Assembly: GCA_050302475.1 (NCBI GenBank)
Contig: JBNLBF010000015.1
Coordinates: 4,848 to 68,847 of the forward strand
DNA: 64,000 nt
Reading direction: 5' to 3'
DNA from: NORP23 sp050302475
GTDB lineage: Bacteria; Pseudomonadota; Alphaproteobacteria; Rhodobacterales; Rhodobacteraceae
Shown in pieces: positions 58,619-64,000 of the stretch. The stretch's first letter is position 1; each line of letters opens with the position of its first letter. The notes below the pieces were generated by a model. That model did not search any database. It was not told where the DNA came from and was given only the letters and a program-made list of their open reading frames with translations. Position numbers and translations under genes: made by a program.

Positions 58619-59922
58619 CCGATTTCTTCGGCGATATCCAAAAAGTCAAATATGAGGGGCCGGACAGCACCAATCCGCTGGCCTTCCACCATTACAACCC
58701 CGACGAAATCGTCATGGGCAAACGGATGGAGGATCACCTCCGTTTCGCAGTGGCCTACTGGCATTCCTTTGCTTGGGAAGGCGGCGACCCATTTGGCGGC
58801 CGCACATTTGATCGTCCGTGGTATCCGCAGGATCAGATGGCAAACGCCAAGCTGAAAGCTGACGTTGCGTTTGAAATGTTCGATATCCTCGACGCGCCGT
58901 TCTTCTGTTTCCATGATTACGATGTGCGCCCCGAAGGCGACACATTTGCAGAAAGCCAGAAGAACCTCGAAGCGATTGTTGATATCTTTGCCGAAAAGAT
59001 GGAAGGCCGCAAAACCAAGCTGCTTTGGGGGACGGCCAACATGTTCTCCGAACGCCGTTGGATGTCGGGTGCCTCGACCAACCCTGACCCTGATGTGTTC
59101 GCCTATGCCGCCGCGACCGTGAAATCCTGCATGGATGCGACGCACAAACTGGGCGGTCAGAACTACGTCCTATGGGGTGGTCGCGAAGGGTATGAGACCC
59201 TGCTCAACACGGATATGGGGCAGGAGCTGGACCATATGGGCCGCTTCCTGAACATGGTTGTGGAATATAAACACAAGATCGGGTTCGAGGGGACCATCCT
59301 TGTGGAGCCGAAACCGCAGGAGCCGTCCAAGCATCAGTATGATTACGACGCCGCAACCTGCTATGGCTTCCTGAAGAAATACGGTCTGGAGAATGAGGTT
59401 AAACTGAACCTTGAACAGGGTCACGCGATCCTTGCCGGGCACTCGTTTGAACATGAAATCGCAACTGCCGTGGCACTGGGTGTTCTGGGGTCCATCGACA
59501 TGAACCGCAACGATTACCAGTCCGGCTGGGACACGGACCAGTTCCCGAATAACGTACCCGAAGTGGCGCTTGCCTATTACTACATTCTTCAGGATGGCGG
59601 ATTTAAAACCGGCGGCACCAACTTCGACGCCAAACTGCGCCGCCAGTCACTGGATGCCGAGGACCTGATCGCTGGCCATATCGGCGGCATGGACGTCTGC
59701 GCCCGCGGCTTAAAAGCGGCGGCTGCGATGATCGAGGATGGCGGTCTGGAAGACGCACTGAAGGAGCGGTATTCCGGCTGGGAAACCCCGGCGGCCAAAG
59801 ACATGCTCGCGAATGGCACACTCGACAGCATCGCGGAACGAGTTATGTCCGAAGGGATCAACCCACAGCCGAAATCCGGCCGTCAGGAAATTCTGGAAAA
59901 CTACGTGAACCGGTTCGTGTAA
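58615..59922 (+). CDS. xylA: Xylose isomerase
   Basis: 435 residues, close to the E. coli type. Isomerises D-xylose to D-xylulose. Active-site pieces: FCFHDYDVRPEG (His100, Asp103), VWGG-like WGGREGYETL, VEPKPQEPSKHQYD (metal Glu/Lys), NLEQGHAILAGHSFEHE and DMNRND. With xylB it forms a complete route from xylose to the pentose phosphate pathway. Order kinase-isomerase with translational coupling. Confidence 0.97.
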   Translation: MTDFFGDIQKVKYEGPDSTNPLAFHHYNPDEIVMGKRMEDHLRFAVAYWHSFAWEGGDPFGGRTFDRPWYPQDQMANAKLKADVAFEMFDILDAPFFCFHDYDVRPEGDTFAESQKNLEAIVDIFAEKMEGRKTKLLWGTANMFSERRWMSGASTNPDPDVFAYAAATVKSCMDATHKLGGQNYVLWGGREGYETLLNTDMGQELDHMGRFLNMVVEYKHKIGFEGTILVEPKPQEPSKHQYDYDAATCYGFLKKYGLENEVKLNLEQGHAILAGHSFEHEIATAVALGVLGSIDMNRNDYQSGWDTDQFPNNVPEVALAYYYILQDGGFKTGGTNFDAKLRRQSLDAEDLIAGHIGGMDVCARGLKAAAAMIEDGGLEDALKERYSGWETPAAKDMLANGTLDSIAERVMSEGINPQPKSGRQEILENYVNRFV

Positions 59923-59930
59923 ACAACAGC

Positions 59931-59957
59931 ATTCCCCCTCGGTAATAGAGGGGGAAT
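59931..59957. terminator. Bidirectional terminator after xylA
   Basis: ATTCCCCCTC (59931-59940) and GAGGGGGAAT (59948-59957) form a perfect ten-base stem with a seven-base loop, eight bases after the xylA stop and 20 bases from the convergent serine hydrolase stop. No long T-run, but the stem is strong. Confidence 0.65.
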
Positions 59958-59977
59958 CCACCCACAGTTGACGCCAC

Positions 59978-61168
59978 CTATTTAATCACCGCCATTAGTG
60001 CTTCGCGTAAAGCAACTTCTCGCGGGTCACCGTCAACCTTTACGCCCATTTTATTTGTGACATAGGCATATCCGACTCCTGCAACGGGATCGGCATATGC
60101 AAGTGATCCACCCGCCCCCGGTGCCCCATACGAACCCGCGTGACCAAATGAAAATCCCGGGGAATGTTTCATGAAACCCAACGAATAATCCACATCGCCC
60201 CGCATACATTCATCAAATAGCCCGCGTGGCGGAGGCATCGATGGGCCTGCCAATGCGTCGAGCGTGTCTTTATGTAACCCCAGTTCCTTCCCACCTGTCG
60301 CAAATACACCGTAAGCTTTCGCCATTGATCGCGCCGTACCAACCCCGCCGCCAGACGGCACCTCCAGCTCGCGGGAAAAGATCGTGTCCTCGTCCAGCAC
60401 AACCATCGCGCCTGGGTTAACCATAAGTGCCCGAAAAAAATCCGAGCGCGGGTTTACGACCGACAGGGCCAGCTTGAATGGCAAACCTAGTATCGCCTTC
60501 AACATATTAGCCTGCTCAAGCCTTGCGAGACGACTATTCGGGATATCCTTTGGCAGCCGGATATAAAGGTCCAGCCCTAACGCATCCGCAATTTCCTCCT
60601 GAAATACTGTCCCAATCGTACGGTGTGCCGGATCGACCCTCCTGATGATTTCACCCTCGTAGAAACCAAGCGTGATAGCGTGATATGCATTCCTGCTACC
60701 CGGTTTCCAGACTGGTTTTTGTCGCTCCATCATCGCCGTCATTCGATTTAGATCGGCAATCATCTGACGATCCACAGGTTCAGAGAAATAGTGTAGCCCA
60801 GCCTGATGATCTAACAATTGACGAACGGTAATTTCCGCTTTTCCAATTTGTGCGAATTCGGGCCAGTAGGTCGCAATTTTTTCTTCATAATTCAGCCACC
60901 CGCGAGAATGCGCCAACGCCATGACCATCGCGGAAAATCCCTTCGTCGCTGAATAAACAAGAACCATGGTGTCCTCTTCCCACAGCGAGCCATCATTGAG
61001 ATCTCGGACGCCTCCCCATAAATCCACAACCTTTTCGCCATGTTGGTAAACGCAACACGCACCACCGAGCTCCCCACGGCTGACGAAATTCTCGATAAAT
61101 GCTTTTTGGACAGGTTCGAATCCGGGAGCGACGTGCCCTTTCACGGCTTTTGCATTTGCGATATACAT
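59978..61168 (-). CDS. Beta-lactamase-fold serine hydrolase (class C / esterase type)
   Basis: 396 residues, beta-lactamase/DD-peptidase fold. The catalytic SxxK is SATK (73-76), with the YxN-like region around NAYHAITLG (about 158-166) and a KTG-equivalent GHAGSYGAPGAGGS near the C-terminus. No signal peptide is seen, so it is more likely a cytoplasmic esterase (EstB-like) than a resistance enzyme. Base composition looks more AT-rich than its neighbours by eye. Convergent with xylA. Confidence 0.88.
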   Translation of the reverse strand: MYIANAKAVKGHVAPGFEPVQKAFIENFVSRGELGGACCVYQHGEKVVDLWGGVRDLNDGSLWEEDTMVLVYSATKGFSAMVMALAHSRGWLNYEEKIATYWPEFAQIGKAEITVRQLLDHQAGLHYFSEPVDRQMIADLNRMTAMMERQKPVWKPGSRNAYHAITLGFYEGEIIRRVDPAHRTIGTVFQEEIADALGLDLYIRLPKDIPNSRLARLEQANMLKAILGLPFKLALSVVNPRSDFFRALMVNPGAMVVLDEDTIFSRELEVPSGGGVGTARSMAKAYGVFATGGKELGLHKDTLDALAGPSMPPPRGLFDECMRGDVDYSLGFMKHSPGFSFGHAGSYGAPGAGGSLAYADPVAGVGYAYVTNKMGVKVDGDPREVALREALMAVIK

Positions 61169-61205
61169 ACGTGCTCCAAATCAATTTCTTAAAACTATAG
61201 GAGTA

Positions 61206-61715
61206 TTGGGGATTAACACTTTGTCATACATCAACCGACATACCCTCCCCGCCACATCGCTCCTTCAACTCTACGCAATCCGCGAGGGTTGCTACACCGA
61301 CTGCTACGCGACCGACTTTCCCGCCAAACTCATACTCCCCGACTATATCACCGCTTTCTACACCACCCCGCTTTTCAGACTTGAACGTCTCATCTTGAAA
61401 ATGGCGGTTCATCGCCCGTCGACTGACGAAGATGCCAGAACCCTCGCCAATGCTGAAACCACAAGTTTCGCTGCGTGGACGATGGAGGACCGAACTGATA
61501 CTCAACTGCTGATGTGCGACTTTGCGGGCCGAACCCGGTCATGGTTCATGGTTGAACCGACCACCATCGGCACGCGCCTATATTTCGGCTCCGCCGTCAC
61601 CCCTGTCAAAGGCAGCGTCAAACGCGGGTTCACGTTTAACGCCCTGCTTCCATTTCACAAACTCTATTCCCGCGCGTTACTCGCCGCCACGGTTCGGGCC
61701 TTGAGGCACATCTAA
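61206..61715 (+). CDS. Unknown conserved-looking protein
   Basis: About 165-169 residues, not securely recognised; a distant DUF2867-like appearance (WFMVEPTTIGTRLYFGSAV ... LPFHKLYSRALLAATVRAL) is possible. Start is uncertain: TTG at 61206 has AGGAG too close, and TTG at 61221 has GGGG at a better distance. No ATG lies near. The C-terminal 13 codons overlap the convergent Gfo/Idh gene by 39 bases. Diverges from the serine hydrolase. Confidence 0.6.
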   Translation: MGINTLSYINRHTLPATSLLQLYAIREGCYTDCYATDFPAKLILPDYITAFYTTPLFRLERLILKMAVHRPSTDEDARTLANAETTSFAAWTMEDRTDTQLLMCDFAGRTRSWFMVEPTTIGTRLYFGSAVTPVKGSVKRGFTFNALLPFHKLYSRALLAATVRALRHI

Positions 61716-62720
61716 CCGCGCACCCGTCTCCGCCGCCTGTTTCACCGCCTCCACCACACGCAAGGATTTCACCGCCTCGCGCCCCGTCACCAACGGCAAA
61801 GCCCGCCCTGCGATCACGTCGCAGAAATGTGCCAGCTGCACATCCAGCGGGTCGGACATCTCAACTGGATAGTCCGCCACCGACATCGGATCAAACCAGC
61901 CTAGTTTTTCCTGCGCCCAGACCCGACCGCGCGGGATTTCCAGCGCCCCTTCGGTCCCGCCAATCTGATAACTATTCTGCCCCATCGGCGGATAATCCGG
62001 GTTTTCGGCGGCCGACAATTCCCAGCTCCATGGTGAGACGATCGTGTCAGAAATCGTTACCGTCCCAACCGCGCCATTTTCGAATTGTAACAGCACGGCG
62101 GCCGTATCTTCGACATCAAATCCACGCACGGCATTCGATTGCAGCGCCTGAACCGAAACGATTTCTCCGACCAGATGCCGCAGCAGGTAAATGTCGTGGA
62201 TTAGGTTGATAAAGATCGGCCCCGCCCCTGGGTTTCGACGCCAATCGGCGTCGAAATACCCCTCCGGCTTATAGATCCAGAACATCCCGTGGACCGCTAC
62301 GATCCGCCCAATCCGCCCGGCATCCAGCTGCGCCTTCGCCGCCGCAATAATCGGATTATGCAGCCGGTGATGCCCGATCAGCAGCGGCACGTCGGCGGCC
62401 TCGGCGGCATCGACCAGCACCTCCGCTCGCGCGGCACTTTCGGCAATCGGTTTTTCGATCAGCGCGGGGATACCCGCACTAACGGCCTGCAACCCGGCTT
62501 TGACGTGATGGTCATTCGGCGTCGCTATGATCAACCCGTCGGGTTTGTCCGCTGCCAGCAGTTCCGGTAAAGTCGCGAACCACGGTACGCCCTGTTCCGC
62601 TGCATAGGTTTCGCCAACGGGATCAACGATGGCGCAGCACTCGGCGCTATTGGACCGCGCCAGCACCTCCACATGGCGTCGCCCAATCTGCCCCGCACCG
62701 ACAACAGCAACTCTGAACAT
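61677..62720 (-). CDS. Gfo/Idh/MocA-family oxidoreductase
   Basis: 347 residues. N-terminal Rossmann fold with GAGQIGRRH (8-16) for NAD(P), the catalytic/structural EKP (89-91) and the C-terminal alpha/beta domain (DIYLLRHLVGEIVSVQA). Oxidises a sugar, polyol or similar secondary alcohol; xylA/xylB nearby suggest a carbohydrate but do not prove it. ATG at 62720. Divergent from ureE. Confidence 0.92.
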   Translation of the reverse strand: MFRVAVVGAGQIGRRHVEVLARSNSAECCAIVDPVGETYAAEQGVPWFATLPELLAADKPDGLIIATPNDHHVKAGLQAVSAGIPALIEKPIAESAARAEVLVDAAEAADVPLLIGHHRLHNPIIAAAKAQLDAGRIGRIVAVHGMFWIYKPEGYFDADWRRNPGAGPIFINLIHDIYLLRHLVGEIVSVQALQSNAVRGFDVEDTAAVLLQFENGAVGTVTISDTIVSPWSWELSAAENPDYPPMGQNSYQIGGTEGALEIPRGRVWAQEKLGWFDPMSVADYPVEMSDPLDVQLAHFCDVIAGRALPLVTGREAVKSLRVVEAVKQAAETGARLDVPQGPNRGGE

Positions 62721-62831
62721 ACCCGTCCTCCCGACCTGCACCCTACCATTTCGAGGCTTTCTAGCAAGAATGCCGATTGCACTCGGGATTTGCCCGTGCC
62801 AACATTTCGCGGCTTGCTACAAAGGATCACC

Positions 62832-63278
62832 ATGCCCCGCGCCACATCTGTCATCTATTCGCACGACCCCGCCGCTGATAGTGTCACGCTGTCCTACGAT
62901 GACCGGTTTCGTCGGCGGATGGCGATGACGACTGACGGGGGAGAGGACTTCCTCCTCGACCTGCCGGAAACCACGGACCTGCGCGCCGGCGATCACTTGA
63001 TCCTCGACGACGGTCGCCATATCGAAATCCGTGCCGCGCCTGAGGCGTTGATGAAAACCACCAGCCCCGACGCACATCACCTGACCCGCACCGCCTGGCA
63101 TGTCGGCAACCGACACCTCCCGTGCGAGGTTCACACCGATCATCTGATCCTGCGCTATGACCACGTCATCGAACAGATGCTGCAACAACTCGGCTGCACG
63201 GTGGAGCGTATCGAGGCACCGTTTAATCCTGAAGGCGGTGCATACGGTCACGGGCGGACGCACGGACATGCGCATTGA
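62832..63278 (+). CDS. ureE: Urease accessory protein UreE
   Basis: 148 residues. Nickel metallochaperone for urease. N-terminal peptide-binding domain with LTYDDRFRRR-like segment and DGxxIEIRA, then the metal-binding domain (TAWHVGNRHLPCEV with the conserved His) and a short His-rich tail (HGRTHGHAH). Ribosome site AAGGA. First of ureE-ureF-ureG, but no urease structural genes precede it: the upstream gene is a Gfo/Idh enzyme on the other strand. Confidence 0.95.
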   Translation: MPRATSVIYSHDPAADSVTLSYDDRFRRRMAMTTDGGEDFLLDLPETTDLRAGDHLILDDGRHIEIRAAPEALMKTTSPDAHHLTRTAWHVGNRHLPCEVHTDHLILRYDHVIEQMLQQLGCTVERIEAPFNPEGGAYGHGRTHGHAH

Positions 63279-63904
63279 ATGATTTGCTGACCCTGACGCA
63301 GTGGCTCTCGCCAACCTATCCGGTGGGGGCATTTACTTATTCGCACGGGCTGGAAACGGCGATTGCAGATGGCGACATTACTGACGCGGCAACGGCGCGC
63401 GACTGGATCACCGATTGCCTGCGCCACGGGTCGGCGCGCAATGATGCGATCCTGCTCGCGCACGCCTACGCCGCTGACGACCCCACCGATATCGCCGACC
63501 TCGCCCGGGCTTTGGCAACCAGTCGCGAACGCCTTATGGAAACCGAGGAACAAGGTCGCGCCTTTGCCCGCACGACAGCAGAGGTCTGGGGGCTAACTCT
63601 GGCACCCATGCCCTACCCCGTCGCAATTGGCCGCGCCGCCGGGCTGAAGGCCCTGCCGCTCAACGACACGATCACGCTTTACCTGCACGCCTTCGCCGCC
63701 AACCTCGTCTCCGCCGCCGTTCGACTGGTCCCGCTTGGTCAAACCGAAGGTCAGGCGATCACCCACGCACTGCAATCGACCATCGCCGATATCGCCACCG
63801 AAGCCGAAACCGCGTCGCTTGACGACATCGGCGCTTGCGCCCTCCGGTCCGATCTTTCATCAATGAAACACGAAACCCAAACCACGAGGCTGTTCAAATC
63901 ATGA
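63275..63904 (+). CDS. ureF: Urease accessory protein UreF
   Basis: 209 residues, all-helical UreF that gates the GTPase UreG during nickel insertion. N-terminal QWLSPTYPVGAFTYSHGLE is the family hallmark. It starts with TTG at 63275, overlapping the ureE stop (TTGA), and its own stop overlaps the ureG start (ATGA), so the three are coupled. Confidence 0.96.
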   Translation: MNDLLTLTQWLSPTYPVGAFTYSHGLETAIADGDITDAATARDWITDCLRHGSARNDAILLAHAYAADDPTDIADLARALATSRERLMETEEQGRAFARTTAEVWGLTLAPMPYPVAIGRAAGLKALPLNDTITLYLHAFAANLVSAAVRLVPLGQTEGQAITHALQSTIADIATEAETASLDDIGACALRSDLSSMKHETQTTRLFKS

Positions 63905-64000
63905 CGTCCCCCCATGGTCCCCTTCGCGTCGGTATCGGCGGTCCGGTTGGTGCTGGAAAGACCTCATTGACCGAGGCGTTATGCAAGGCGCTCCGCGAAA
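63901..64000 (+). CDS. ureG: Urease accessory GTPase UreG, N-terminus only
   Basis: The first 33 codons are visible before the window ends. The P-loop GIGGPVGAGKTSLTEALC is diagnostic for UreG, the SIMIBI-type GTPase that powers nickel insertion into urease. ATG overlaps the ureF stop. Confidence 0.95.
   Translation, partial: MTSPHGPLRVGIGGPVGAGKTSLTEALCKALRE

Noticed and set aside
1..64000. tRNA, rRNA, CRISPR array, insertion sequence or integrase
   Set aside because: Intergenic gaps were read on both strands; none shows a cloverleaf with CCA-compatible end, regularly spaced direct repeats, or a transposase/integrase ORF. The tandem prim-pol genes have no flanking att-like repeats that I could see.

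Overview
The window is a contiguous piece of an alphaproteobacterial chromosome, most likely from the Rhodobacteraceae/Roseobacter group. The evidence is the gene content and order: a petP-petR regulator pair, ATP-dependent cobaltochelatase cobS/cobT, hslV-hslU, a YlxR/L7Ae fusion between nusA and infB, an argH / small lipoprotein / lysA block, and DUF465, DUF2007, DUF2199 and DUF3422 proteins typical of that group. Coding density is very high, many genes overlap by 1-8 bases, and no gene-free stretch exceeds 300 bases (the longest gaps are about 190). GC looks to be in the high 50s by eye; it was not computed. I saw no rRNA, tRNA, CRISPR array, transposase or integrase.

Layout. 1-4.2 kb: a partial TIGR02302-like gene, lysA, a small periplasmic molybdopterin-oxidoreductase-like protein, a 36-residue lipoprotein and argH on the minus strand, with a TlpA-type thioredoxin diverging. 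4.3-7.3 kb: an EAL phosphodiesterase, a thiolase and a glutamine amidotransferase. 7.2-12.5 kb: short housekeeping genes (DUF465, EamA exporter, tRNA1Val-type methyltransferase, DUF2007, polyprenyl diphosphate synthase, RluA synthase, BolA, J-domain protein, VOC protein). 12.6-16 kb: cobS, a predicted secreted protein and cobT. 16-22.4 kb: M24 aminopeptidase, DUF427, SH3 protein, ClC channel and FAD-linked oxidase. 22.4-24.5 kb: a small accessory patch with two tandem paralogous primase-polymerase-like proteins and a DUF4177 protein. 24.5-28.7 kb: gatB, gpmI, rlmH and rsfS. 28.8-30.5 kb: a PspA/YiaA module and a divergent TetR regulator separated by three copies of one 13-bp operator. 30.5-34.9 kb: nucleoside hydrolase, DUF2199, ilvE, petP-petR and a PhnA-domain protein. 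34.9-37.9 kb: hslV, a multi-pass membrane protein and hslU. 38-40.7 kb: an EEP hydrolase, an ATP-grasp-like protein and a divergent methyltransferase. 40.7-46.2 kb: the rimP-nusA-ylxR-infB operon, with a promoter and an intrinsic terminator in its leader. 46.3-49.4 kb: a divergent cysteine-synthase-like enzyme, a RutR-like regulator and a MATE exporter. 49.6-57 kb: lspA, two M16 peptidases, mutL, DUF3422, a HAD phosphatase and a membrane protein, co-directional and mostly overlapping. 57-64 kb: xylB-xylA, a serine hydrolase, an unknown protein, a Gfo/Idh/MocA oxidoreductase, ureE, ureF and the start of ureG.

Most of the window is conserved housekeeping DNA. The parts I could not fully explain are the tandem primase-like genes, the operator-rich PspA/TetR switch, the attenuator-like rimP leader, the hairpin touching the lysA start codon, the ATP-grasp/methyltransferase pair, and unknown proteins embedded inside cobS-cobT and hslV-hslU. 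Database labels here come from pattern recognition only; no search was run.
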